64,000 bases of DNA. It comes from Aquisphaera insulae. Lineage in GTDB: Bacteria > Planctomycetota > Planctomycetia > Isosphaerales > Isosphaeraceae. Each line of letters opens with the position of its first letter. Position 1 is the stretch's first letter. Position numbers and translations under genes: made by a program. Below are positions 53,164 through 62,600 of this stretch, piece by piece. The notes beneath the pieces were generated by a model. The model saw nothing but the letters and a program-made list of their open reading frames with translations, was not told the origin of the DNA and did not search any database. The stretch spans positions 33,001 to 97,000 of the forward strand of contig NZ_JAALJH010000028.1 of NCBI RefSeq assembly GCF_011064615.1. The letters run 5' to 3'.

Positions 53164-54516
53164 ATGAGGGTGCCGTCAGGAAGCCAATCCCCGAGCGGGC
53201 CGCTGGAGACTCTCTGGACGGCCGGGGCGCTCGGGAGCCTGAACGATGGAGAACTCCTGGACCGTTTCCAGGCCCGTCCCGATGCATCCGGACAGGAGGC
53301 ATTTCGACTCCTGGTCGAGCGGCACGGACCGATGGTCCTGGGGCTTTGCCGCGGGATCGTGCGGGATGCCCACGACGCCGAGGACGCGTTCCAGGCCACG
53401 TTCCTGGTGCTCGCGCGGCGGGCCGCGTCGATCCGCAATCGCCAGACGATCGGCCCATGGCTCTGCGGCGTGGCCGGTCGAGTGGCCCGCAAGGCTCGAG
53501 TCAGGTCGCGGCGCCACAGACATCTTGAGATCGCCAACCTGGTCGATCCGACATGTCCTCCGGACGCGGATGCCGAATCGTCGGCCGCCGAGTCGACCAT
53601 CCTCGAGGAGATCGCCCAGCTCCCCGAGTCCTTGCGAGCACCGCTGGTCCTCTGCGGCCTGCAAGGGCTGAGCTACGATCAGGCGGCGAGCACGCTCGGC
53701 GTGCGTGAGCCCACACTCCGGGGCCGCCTGCACCGCGCCCGCAGGCAGTTGGCCGCCAGGCTCCGGAGGCGGGGTCTCCTCGCCCCGACCTTGGGAGCGA
53801 TCCGCCTTCATTTCTCGCTTCCGTCCGGTTCGCTCGTCGAGGGGACCACGCAACTGGCGTCGAGATGGCCCTCGGTCGCCGGCTTGCTCGTTGGCGTGGA
53901 AGCCATCCCCGAACCCATCGCCGCGCTCGTTCAAGGAGTGACTCAGGCCATGACCATGCAGACCATCAGGATCTCCGCCGTTGGGCTCGCTCTCCTCCTG
54001 GGCGCGAGTGCCCTGACCACGGTCGTCGTCGCCCGCCAGGATAAGACCGCGACGACAGGCGAGGCCGCCCTTCCCTCGCCGGTGACGAACCCGGCGAAGC
54101 CGCCCAGCGCCGCCTTCCTCCGAAGGAAGAACCAGGAGATCCTCCAGAAGCTGGAAGAGCCGATCGCGCTGGCATTCCCCGAGCCGACACCGCTCGAGGT
54201 CGTGCTCGTTTCCATCAAGCGCGCGACCGCCACGCCTACTTTCCCGGGAATCCCGATCACCGCCTCGCCTTACGGCCTTCAGGAAGCCGGGCACACCCTG
54301 CAATCGCCGGTCCAGATCGAGCGCGCGGGTCTCCCGCTGAAGCTTGTGTTGCACCAGGCCCTCAGGCCCCTCGGCCTTTCGTACTTCGTCAAGGACGGCT
54401 ACCTCACGATCGATTCCAGGATCGCCGTCACCGAACCCCATGTGGAGGAACTGGATGGCAAGCTCGACCGGATCCTGGAGGCTCTGGGACGGCTCGAGAA
54501 ACCAAGCGGCCATTGA
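53164..54516 (+). CDS. ECF sigma factor with a transmembrane and secretin-type C-terminal extension
   Basis: The 450-residue protein has sigma region 2 (about residues 45-115: AFRLLVERHGPMVLGLCRGI, DAEDAFQATFLVLARRAASI) and region 4 (about 145-200: LPESLRAPLVLCGLQGLSYD, with the DNA-binding helix ASTLGVREPTLRGRLHRARR). This is a common planctomycete ECF group. After a linker, a membrane helix (IRISAVGLALLLGASALTTV, about 269-288) leads to an exported domain. The stretch at about 335-420 resembles an STN/secretin-TonB short domain (PLEVVLVSIKRATATPTFPG, then LGLSYFVKDGYLTIDS). A sigma factor tied to the membrane with a periplasmic domain suggests direct envelope signalling. There is no separate anti-sigma gene. 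Confidence 0.85.
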   Translation: MRVPSGSQSPSGPLETLWTAGALGSLNDGELLDRFQARPDASGQEAFRLLVERHGPMVLGLCRGIVRDAHDAEDAFQATFLVLARRAASIRNRQTIGPWLCGVAGRVARKARVRSRRHRHLEIANLVDPTCPPDADAESSAAESTILEEIAQLPESLRAPLVLCGLQGLSYDQAASTLGVREPTLRGRLHRARRQLAARLRRRGLLAPTLGAIRLHFSLPSGSLVEGTTQLASRWPSVAGLLVGVEAIPEPIAALVQGVTQAMTMQTIRISAVGLALLLGASALTTVVVARQDKTATTGEAALPSPVTNPAKPPSAAFLRRKNQEILQKLEEPIALAFPEPTPLEVVLVSIKRATATPTFPGIPITASPYGLQEAGHTLQSPVQIERAGLPLKLVLHQALRPLGLSYFVKDGYLTIDSRIAVTEPHVEELDGKLDRILEALGRLEKPSGH

Positions 54517-54530
54517 CCAGCGGAAGGAAA

Positions 54531-54548
54531 TGTAGTAACGTTTCTACA
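54531..54548 (+). promoter_or_regulatory. Palindrome, candidate operator of the toxin-antitoxin pair
   Basis: TGTAGTAACGTTTCTACA is an 18-base palindrome with one mismatched pair, 41 bases before the antitoxin ATG. YefM-type antitoxins bind TGTACA-like palindromes, so this is a plausible site for autorepression. Confidence 0.5.
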
Positions 54549-54588
54549 AAGCAGCTTCTCTCGGTTTCTCTGGAAGTGCGGAACGCTC

Positions 54589-54846
54589 ATGACCATCACG
54601 ACCCTAACCAGTCGGGAATTCAACCAGGATACGAGCCGGGCCAAGAAGGCCGCGAATCAAGGGCCTGTCTTCATCACGGATCGAGGGGAACCCGCGCACG
54701 TCCTGCTTAGCATCGAGGAATACCGGCGGTTGACCGGGGTCAGGGAGAGCATCATCGATGCCCTCGGCCTGCCTGCCGGAGTCGAGGATGTCGAGTTCGA
54801 GATCCCCCGCTCGCGGGATCTGCCCCGTTCCCCGGATCTTTCGTGA
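54589..54846 (+). CDS. Phd/YefM-family antitoxin
   Basis: The 85-residue protein has the typical layout: LTSREFNQDTSRAKKAANQG then PVFITDRGEPAHVLLSIEEY, a DNA-binding N-terminal domain with the conserved 'P-V-x-I-T-D-R-G' strand. A C-terminal tail (EDVEFEIPRSRDLPRSPDLS) wraps the toxin. It is expected to repress its own operon at the palindrome upstream. Its stop codon shares an A with the toxin ATG. Confidence 0.9.
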   Translation: MTITTLTSREFNQDTSRAKKAANQGPVFITDRGEPAHVLLSIEEYRRLTGVRESIIDALGLPAGVEDVEFEIPRSRDLPRSPDLS

Positions 54847-55271
54847 TGTATCTGCTCGACACGAATGTCGTCTCCGAGCTTCGCAAGGCTCGATCGGGAA
54901 AGGCCGATGCTCATGTCACGGCATGGGCGAACGCGGTGCCGGCCGGCAGTCTCTTCCTTTCGGCCATCGTCGTCCAGGAACTGGAGATCGGGGTTCTCCT
55001 GGCGGAACGACGCGACCCGTCGCAGGGGGCGGTCCTCCGTGCCTGGCTCGACGACCAGGTTCTGCACTATTTCATCAACCGCATACTGCCCGTGGATACG
55101 GCCGTCGCCCGGCATGGCGCGGCGATGCATGTCCCGGATCCCCGCCCCTTTGCAGATGCTCTGATCGCCGCCACCGCACTCGTTCATGGTATGACTCTCG
55201 TGACTCGAAACGTCGACGACTTCGCCCTGACCGGTGCACGATTGCTTAACCCGTGGACAGCCTCTGCGTAA
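54846..55271 (+). CDS. VapC/FitB-like PIN-domain toxin
   Basis: The 141-residue protein has all four acids of a PIN ribonuclease: D5 (YLLDTNVVSE), E45 (VVQELEIGV), D104 (PFADALIAATA) and D124 or D125 (TRNVDDF). The YLLDTNV-SE beginning and a C-terminal NVDDFALTGARLLNPW place it with FitB/VapC toxins that cleave tRNA or other RNA. The ATG at 54846 overlaps the antitoxin stop by one base. The pair is intact, in contrast to the broken pair 2 kb upstream. Confidence 0.92.
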   Translation: MYLLDTNVVSELRKARSGKADAHVTAWANAVPAGSLFLSAIVVQELEIGVLLAERRDPSQGAVLRAWLDDQVLHYFINRILPVDTAVARHGAAMHVPDPRPFADALIAATALVHGMTLVTRNVDDFALTGARLLNPWTASA

Positions 55272-55387
55272 GCGAACGCGGGTCCTCCGGTGAATCTTCG
55301 GGTCTCGACGTGGCGCCTGATCCGACTCTCCGCCCGCCATCCCCATCCGCCTTGTCATCGCCCCGCCGATCGGGCGAGAATGCGGCG

Positions 55388-57982
55388 ATGAGCCACGCGA
55401 CGGAATTCCTTTCCCCATCCTCATCGATCTCGATCCGCGGTGCTCGCACGCACAACCTCCGAGGCATCGGCGTGGACCTGCCGCGGGACCGACTCGTCGT
55501 CTTGACCGGGGTGAGCGGGTCGGGGAAGAGCTCGCTGGCGTTCGACACGATCTTCGCCGAGGGGCAACGGCGCTACATCGAGTGCCTCTCCGGGCAGGCC
55601 CGGCAGTTCCTCGACCAGCTCCAACGGCCCGACGTGGACGAGATCGAGGGCCTGCCGCCGACCGTGGCCATCGACCAGAGGGCCGGGCAGGCGAGCCCGA
55701 GGAGCACGGTCGGGACGCTCACCGAGATCCACGACTATCTCCGGCTCCTGTTCGCCCGCGTCGGCATCCCCCATTGCCCGAAGTGCGGGCAGCCGATCCA
55801 CCGCCAGACTCCCGAGCAGATGACCGAGGGGGCGCTCGCGTTTCCGGCCGGCACGAAGGTCATGGTGCTGGCCCCGCTCGTCCGCGGCCGCAAGGGGCAG
55901 CACGCGGAGGTCTTCCCGGCGATCCGCCGCGCCGGGCTGATCCGAGCGAGGGTCGACGGTGAGATGATCGAGGTCACCGACCAGCCGCCGAAGCTGGCGA
56001 AGACGAAGTCACACGACATCGAGGCCGTCGTCGATCGCCTGGTGATCCGCGACGGGATCCGGCCCCGGCTGGCCGAGAGCATCGACCTGGCACTCAAGCT
56101 CTCCGAGGGGATCGTCCTGCTCGCCGTCGAATCCGGTGGCAAGTGGGAGGACCACGTCCGGAGCGTCCACCTCGCCTGCCCGAGCTGCGGAACAGGCCTG
56201 CGAGCCCCGGAGCCGCGCGGATTCAGCTTCAACAGCCCATTCGGTGCGTGCCCGACGTGCCAGGGGCTGGGGGTCGTCGATTCGGCCGAGTCGAACTCGG
56301 ACGAGAAGGTCCCCTGCCCCGCCTGCCGCGGGGCCAGGCTCGGGCCGGAAGCGCTCGCGGTGCGGATCGGCGGGCGGTCGATCGCGGACGTATCCGCCCT
56401 GGCCGTCGAGGACTCGATCCGGTTCTTCGAGGCGCTGAGCTTCGACCCGGCGGAGGCGCCCGTGGCCGCGCCGGTGGTCGGCGAGATCGTCGGCCGACTG
56501 CGGTTCCTCCGGGAGGTCGGTCTCGGCTATCTCAGCCTTGATCGCGGCTCGCCCACGCTGTCCGGCGGCGAGCTCCAGCGGGCGCGGCTCGCCACCCAGC
56601 TCGGCTCGGGGCTGGTCGGCGTCTGCTACGTCCTCGACGAGCCGACGGCGGGCCTGCACCCTCGCGACACCGGCCGGCTCATCGAGGCCCTCCAGGGGCT
56701 CCGCGAGGCGGGCAACAGCGTCCTGGTCGTCGAGCACGACGAGGCCGTGATCCGCGCCGCCGACTGGGTCGTGGACCTCGGCCCCGGGGCCGGGCCGGAT
56801 GGCGGGCTCGTGGTGGCGACGGGCACGCCGGAGGACCTCGCGCGATCGACGGATTCGGTCACCGGCCGATACCTGCGGGACGAGGTCTCGACCGGACCTG
56901 CCACGTCCGGCCGGCTTCGAGACGATTCGGCCTGGATCGAGATCTCCCACGCCTCGGAGCACAACCTCCGGGACGTTTCGGCGCGGATCCCGATCGGCAC
57001 GCTGACCTGCGTGACCGGCGTCAGCGGATCGGGGAAGAGTACCCTGGTCCATGACGTCCTGGCCGTCGCCTGGCGGCGGCGTGAGTTCGCGACGAAGCCG
57101 GGAGCCGTCGCCTCGACCTTCCGGGTCGATGGCCTTGAGTCCATCGAGTCGCTCGTCGTGGTCGACCAGGCGCCGATCGGCCGCAGCCCGCGATCGACGC
57201 CGGCCACGTTCACCGGGGTCTTCGACGAGATCCGCCGGGTCTACGCCGCGACCCGACTCGCCAAGCTGCGCGGGTATCGGGCGTCCCGGTTCAGCTTCAA
57301 CGCCGCGGGCGGGCGGTGCGAGGCCTGCGAGGGGCAGGGTCGACGCCGGATCCCCATGCAGTTCCTGCCCGACCTGTACGTCACCTGCGAGGAGTGCCGG
57401 GGCATGCGTTTCAACCGCCAGACCCTGGAGGTCCGTTTCAAGGGACGGTCGATCGGCGAGGCCCTGGACCTCCGCGTGGATGAGGCCCGCGAGTTCTTCG
57501 CCGCACAGCCTCGCGTCCTGCCCGGGCTGGACGCGCTCCATGAGGTCGGGCTCGGTTACCTCACTCTCGGCCAGTCGAGCACGACGCTCTCCGGCGGCGA
57601 GGCCCAGCGGATCAAGCTCGCGGCCGAACTCGGCCGGCCGTCTCACGGGCGACATCTCTACATCCTGGACGAACCGACCACGGGCCTCCACTTCGCGGAC
57701 ATCGACCGGCTGCTCGGCATCCTGAAGAGGCTGGCCGACCTCGGCAACACGTTGGTGGTCATCGAGCACAACCTGGACGTCATCGCCGCCGCCGATTGGG
57801 TGATCGACCTGGGCCCGGATGCCGGCGCGGCGGGAGGGCATGTGGTGGCGACCGGGCCGCCTCCGGTCATCGCCGAGTCCCAGGAGAGTCACACCGGCTT
57901 TTTCCTGAGGAACCGCTCGAGGCTCGACCCGGGCAAGAAGGCGATAGACTCACGGCGGGACGATCCGGATCATCGTGCCTGA
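55388..57982 (+). CDS. uvrA: UvrA-family excinuclease subunit A
   Basis: The 864-residue protein (ATG at 55388) has two ABC modules. Walker A sites are GVSGSGKS at residues 41-48 and 544-551, and signatures are LSGGELQRARLA and LSGGEAQRIKLA. Zinc motifs are CPKCGQPI, CPSCGTGLRAPEPRGFSFNS and GGRCEACEGQGRRRIPMQFL with CEEC. The UvrB-interacting segment is present (VLAPLVRGRKGQHAEVFPAI). UvrA recognises DNA damage and loads UvrB. At 864 residues it is about 80 shorter than typical UvrA, so it may be a second paralogue. It opens 116 bases after the toxin gene. Confidence 0.92.
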   Translation: MSHATEFLSPSSSISIRGARTHNLRGIGVDLPRDRLVVLTGVSGSGKSSLAFDTIFAEGQRRYIECLSGQARQFLDQLQRPDVDEIEGLPPTVAIDQRAGQASPRSTVGTLTEIHDYLRLLFARVGIPHCPKCGQPIHRQTPEQMTEGALAFPAGTKVMVLAPLVRGRKGQHAEVFPAIRRAGLIRARVDGEMIEVTDQPPKLAKTKSHDIEAVVDRLVIRDGIRPRLAESIDLALKLSEGIVLLAVESGGKWEDHVRSVHLACPSCGTGLRAPEPRGFSFNSPFGACPTCQGLGVVDSAESNSDEKVPCPACRGARLGPEALAVRIGGRSIADVSALAVEDSIRFFEALSFDPAEAPVAAPVVGEIVGRLRFLREVGLGYLSLDRGSPTLSGGELQRARLATQLGSGLVGVCYVLDEPTAGLHPRDTGRLIEALQGLREAGNSVLVVEHDEAVIRAADWVVDLGPGAGPDGGLVVATGTPEDLARSTDSVTGRYLRDEVSTGPATSGRLRDDSAWIEISHASEHNLRDVSARIPIGTLTCVTGVSGSGKSTLVHDVLAVAWRRREFATKPGAVASTFRVDGLESIESLVVVDQAPIGRSPRSTPATFTGVFDEIRRVYAATRLAKLRGYRASRFSFNAAGGRCEACEGQGRRRIPMQFLPDLYVTCEECRGMRFNRQTLEVRFKGRSIGEALDLRVDEAREFFAAQPRVLPGLDALHEVGLGYLTLGQSSTTLSGGEAQRIKLAAELGRPSHGRHLYILDEPTTGLHFADIDRLLGILKRLADLGNTLVVIEHNLDVIAAADWVIDLGPDAGAAGGHVVATGPPPVIAESQESHTGFFLRNRSRLDPGKKAIDSRRDDPDHRA

Positions 57983-58053
57983 CTCGGGGCAAGGGCGTCC
58001 CGCGTCCCGACGCGCTCCCGGCAGGGGCCGCTCCGCCGATCGGGGGGACGATC

Positions 58054-59604
58054 TTGGAACCGATCCGTCATCGGTCCGGGCGTTCTGGGAGGTTCGCCGC
58101 GTTCCTGGCCCCGTTCTGCGTCGCGGCCGCGTTGCCCCTGGCGGGCTGCCCGACGGTGAGAGAACACAGGGTCGCGTACGACCCGATCGAGGATCGGCCC
58201 AACCTGCTGATCGTCGTCGCGGATGACCTGTCCGGGCTCTGGACGGGCGCCGGCGGGGATGCTCGCGGGGCCACTCCCCAGCTCGACGCGCTCGCGAGCC
58301 AGGGGGTCCTCTTCTCGCGGGCCTATTGCAACTCGCCTCTCTGCACTTCCAGCCGCCAGTCGTTCCTCACGGGCAAGCTGCCGCACGCCGTGGGCGTGAC
58401 CCGGCTGGAGACGCGCCTGCCCGAGGGCGTCCGTACACTCGGGACCTGGCTCGGTGAGCACGGCTACCACACGGCCGCCATCGGCAAGATGCACTTCAAC
58501 GGCCCGTCTCACCACGGGTTCGAAACCCGCGTGGACGTCGCCGACTGGCGGCGGCATCTCGAGCAATCGCCCCCCGCCGGGGGCGACCATCGGCGCCCAT
58601 GGCGGCCATTCGTGGACCCCGCCGCGGCATGGCTCAACGCCCGCTGCGAGGACGAGGGCCTGCCGGCGGAATCGACCTCGGCGGCCTACTTCGTGGACCG
58701 GGCGCTCGAGGTCATCCGGCGGGAGCAGGATCGGCCCTTCGCCATGGTCGTCAGCTTCTACGAGCCGCACGCCCCGTTCCGGTTCCCGAGGGAATGGAAT
58801 GGGCGCTACCGCGAGGACGCCTTTCAGGTCCCGAAGGTTACCGAGGCCGAGAGTCGCGAGATCCCCAGGGCCTTCCGCGACCTGACCGAGGGCGACATCC
58901 GGGGCATCCAGGCCGCCTATTACACCTCAACGTCGTTCATGGATCACCAGGTCGGCCGGCTGCTCCGGGGACTCGACGAGAGCGGCCTCGGCGAGAAGAC
59001 CCTGGTTGTCTTCCTCGGCGACAATGGCTACCTGCTGGGCCAGCACGGACGCGTCGAGAAGAACTGCTTCTACGAGCCGGCCGTGCGCGTGCCATTGATC
59101 CTGAGGTGGCCCGGCAAACTCCCGAAGGGGTGCCGGGTCGAGGACCTCGTGGAGCTCGTTGACCTCTTCCCGACCGCCTGCAAGCTCCTCGATGTCCCCC
59201 TGCCCGACGACCTCCAGGGCAAGGACCTCTCCGACCTCGCCCGCGGCAAGCCCGGCGCCGCGGGCCACGATTTCGTCTTCAGCGAGTACAACGAGAACGA
59301 GGAGGCCATGATCCGGACGGCTCGTCACAAGCTCGTCCTGGGGACCGGGCGACGAGCCCGCCGGGACCATCTCGAATCGGACCGTCCTCCGTCCGGCCCG
59401 TACCTCCGCCTCTTCGACATCCAGAAAGACCCCGACGAGAAGGTCGACCTCAGCGGCGATCCGTCGCTCGAGGCCGTTCGACGAGAGCTCATTGGCGCGA
59501 TGCACGACCGAATCGTCCGGTCCTGGACCGGCCCGGAACCCATCCCCGACGGCCTGCTGCCGCGGGACGCGATCGAATGGTGCCTGGCCCCGCGAGATCC
59601 GTGA
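58054..59604 (+). CDS. Lipoprotein sulfatase
   Basis: The 516-residue protein appears to start at the TTG at 58054 after a GGGGGGACG site. Its signal ends in a lipobox (FCVAAALPLAGC), so it is a membrane-tethered lipoprotein. The sulfatase core includes LLIVVADDLSGLWTGA (metal Asp pair), the catalytic Cys97 in PLCTSSRQSFLTGK, and a DNGYLLGQHGR segment with the metal-binding Asp-Asn. Cys97 would be converted to formylglycine, although the motif is C-T-S-S-R where C-x-P-x-R is usual. A typical planctomycete sulfatase acting on sulfated polysaccharides; the substrate is unknown. Confidence 0.85.
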   Translation: MEPIRHRSGRSGRFAAFLAPFCVAAALPLAGCPTVREHRVAYDPIEDRPNLLIVVADDLSGLWTGAGGDARGATPQLDALASQGVLFSRAYCNSPLCTSSRQSFLTGKLPHAVGVTRLETRLPEGVRTLGTWLGEHGYHTAAIGKMHFNGPSHHGFETRVDVADWRRHLEQSPPAGGDHRRPWRPFVDPAAAWLNARCEDEGLPAESTSAAYFVDRALEVIRREQDRPFAMVVSFYEPHAPFRFPREWNGRYREDAFQVPKVTEAESREIPRAFRDLTEGDIRGIQAAYYTSTSFMDHQVGRLLRGLDESGLGEKTLVVFLGDNGYLLGQHGRVEKNCFYEPAVRVPLILRWPGKLPKGCRVEDLVELVDLFPTACKLLDVPLPDDLQGKDLSDLARGKPGAAGHDFVFSEYNENEEAMIRTARHKLVLGTGRRARRDHLESDRPPSGPYLRLFDIQKDPDEKVDLSGDPSLEAVRRELIGAMHDRIVRSWTGPEPIPDGLLPRDAIEWCLAPRDP

Positions 59605-59619
59605 AGCCAGGCGCTCGGA

Positions 59620-62600
59620 TCATGCGGGCGAGAGGGCCTTCCCCCCCGCCGCGATCGTGAACACGGTGCTCCCGCTCAGGATTCGGCCCGACCCCTCGGT
59701 GACGCCGGAGAACACCGACAGCCGGCCCCCCTGGGGGAACTTCGCGGCGCCGGCGAGCGTGAGCGTGACCGTCTCAGTGGCCGGGCTGTACGAGACCGTC
59801 AGCCCCGTGACCTTCCGGAGGACGTGGGTGGCCTTCCGCTTCACCGTCACGGTCGCCACGGCGTCCAGCTCGAAGTTGCCCAGGTTCGTGGCGGCCGAGG
59901 CGATCAGCGGCTCATCGAAGGTCAGGGAGAAGCCCGCCAGGACGGCCCGTCCGACCGGCTTGCCGTTCTTCACCTTGCGATGATAGACGGGCAGCTCGGC
60001 AGTGATCGCCGTCGTCAGCGGGATCGATCGGGGCAGCACGTTGATGGAGACCGTGGTCGTGACGCTCGCGAAATCGACGGTGTCGTCGGGGACGAACCGG
60101 GCGGTCAGGACCTGGCCGTCGCCCGCCGCGAGGACCGTGCCCGCCGCCGGGGTGTACGCCCAGGTCCCCGCGATTGGCGAACCATTGAACGAAGCGGTCG
60201 CATCGAGCTGGGCCGCCCCCAGGGCCGTCCCGGCGGTGATGTCCGCGGGGGTCGTCCACGCGACCGAGGGCATCGCCTGACTGACCGCGAGCGACAGGCT
60301 CGTCTGGCTGGGCTGGTCAGCGAGATCGCCACCGTACACCACGGTGATCCCGTGAGTCCCGCCGCTCGACGGAATGAACGAAAGCGTGGCGACACCCCCC
60401 GAGAGCGTGGCCGTCCCGAGGAACGATGAGCCGTCCCTGAAGGTCACGGTCCCGGTCGGTACGCCGGCCTGCGGACTCGGCACGCCGACCGTGGCCGTGA
60501 GCGTCACCGATTGACCGTACACCGGCGAGGCGGGCGACGAGGTCACGGCGACGGTGGTCAGGGTGCTCGCCTCCGAGACGGTGATGGGAGACGTGGCCAG
60601 GGATCCCGAGACGCCGACGACGGTGACGACCAGGGTGTAGCCCGTCCCGGCTGCGCTCAGCGAAAGGTCGGGGAAGGTGGCGACGCCGTTGTAGACGGCC
60701 TGCGTGAGCGTGCCGCCGAGCGTGGCATGGCCGGGGTTGGCACCCAGCGCGACCGTCACGGATCCGTTGCTGACCGGATTGCCCTGCCGATCCGTGACCA
60801 GGACGCTCAGGCCGAAGAGTCCGTTGGCGCCGACGGTCGACGGTGGCTCGGTCTTGATCTGGAACTGGCTCGCCATCTGGTAGGCGGCCAGATCCGGGAC
60901 CAGCAGGTTGGCGATCGGCGTCCCCAGGCCGGTGGCCAGGTCATAGCCGGCGCCCGCGGCGTCTCCATTGTTGCCGTAGAGGATGTCGTGGTAATCGGTC
61001 GAGGGGAGCGAGTAGAGCGCCGGCAGGGTCTGCGAGTTGCCGGTCAGAGTGGTCCCCCCGGCCAGCACCCGGCCCTGGTTGGCGATCGCGATCAGTCCCG
61101 CCCAGATGGGGGCCGCGGCGCTCGTGCCGGCGTCGCCGAGCCAGCCGACGGCTGACGCCGAGACGGACGAGGAGCCCAGCGTGCTGGTGAAGACGTCGTA
61201 CTCCTGGGCCACGCCCGAATCGATCGAGACATCCGGCAGCGCCCGGGCGTTGACGGAATCGAGGCTCGCGGGCACCACCCCCTGCTGCCACGAGGGCTCG
61301 GCCTCGTAGGCGCTCAGGCCGCCGCCGCTGCCCCCCTCGGACCCGCTGCTGCTCCCATATCCCCAGGCCACCTCGCCCGAGCTGCCGTTGCCCGGGTAGT
61401 CCCCCGCCGCATCGACGACGATCGAGGTCCCGCCGACCGAGAGGACGTTGGCCGAGGATCCGGGATAGTCGGCCGTGACCTGGTAGCCGCCGCTGCCGTA
61501 AATCCCCGTGTCCCCCGAGGCGACGACGAAGGTGACCCCGGGAGTCGTGAAGTACGAATCGATCGTCTTCTGGCTCAGGCCCGACTGGGCGAGCGCCGCC
61601 TCCGAGATCCCATAGCTGAGCGACACGACCGAGACTCCCGGCAGCCTCGAAGCCTCCTGCATCGCGGTCATCAGGTTCCGGAGCGAGGTGGTCGAGTCGT
61701 TCGGGAGATAGGCCGAGTTGTACACCACGATCGAGGCGCCGGGCGCCACCAGGTGGGCCCACTCCACGTCGAGCGAGGCCTCGCCGACGATGTCCAGGTT
61801 CTGCGTCGTCACGCCATTCTGGTTGACGACCCGGAAGCTCGGCGGCGCCGCGATGCCGAAGTACTGGTCGAAGGTGGTCAGGTCGGCCTCGATGGTCGGA
61901 TCGACGCCCATCTCCACGATGGCGATCGTCTGCCCCGTCCCGTCTCCGGTCACGGTCGTTCCGCCCGGCCCGGTGAAACGGACCTGGTCGATCCCGTAAG
62001 CGTGCCGAAGCTGAGACGGGCTGATCTGCCCGCTGAAGAGGGCGAGCTCGCCGGCCTCGGTGTAGGTGTCCGTGTCCGAGTTGGTGAACGCGAGATGATC
62101 CGCGCCTGCCACGTTCGCGTAGGTGATCGCCGCCGGGCTCTCGCCGTACTGGCCGACCGGATCCGCCAGGAACGCCGTCAGAGCGGCGTTGACGTGCGCG
62201 ATCCCCGGGCCGCCGCCGTAGAGCGAGGAGGTGCTCAGGGCCAGGAGGAAATTGTCCTGCGAGTCCACGGTGATCCCGCTGCTGTCGATGTCGGAGACGG
62301 TGGCCAGCCCCAGCCTGGGGATCGTCGGCGTGAGGCCGCTCCCGGTGTCGAAGAGGAGGTTGAAGCCGACCGCGACGTGGATCACCGACGAGCCGGACGG
62401 TTGATAGGGCAAGGTGGCCAGGACCGTCCCCTCGGGATCGACCGCGACCCCGCCGGGCGAGGCCGAGAGCCCGTCGTTCGCCGATGAAGCGACCAGGACC
62501 GTCGCCGTGCCCCCCGACGGGCCGTACGCGACGCGGAGCAGGAAGTCGATGTGGTTCGACTCGGCCGAGACGATCAAGTCGTTCCCGCGGATGCCGAAAT

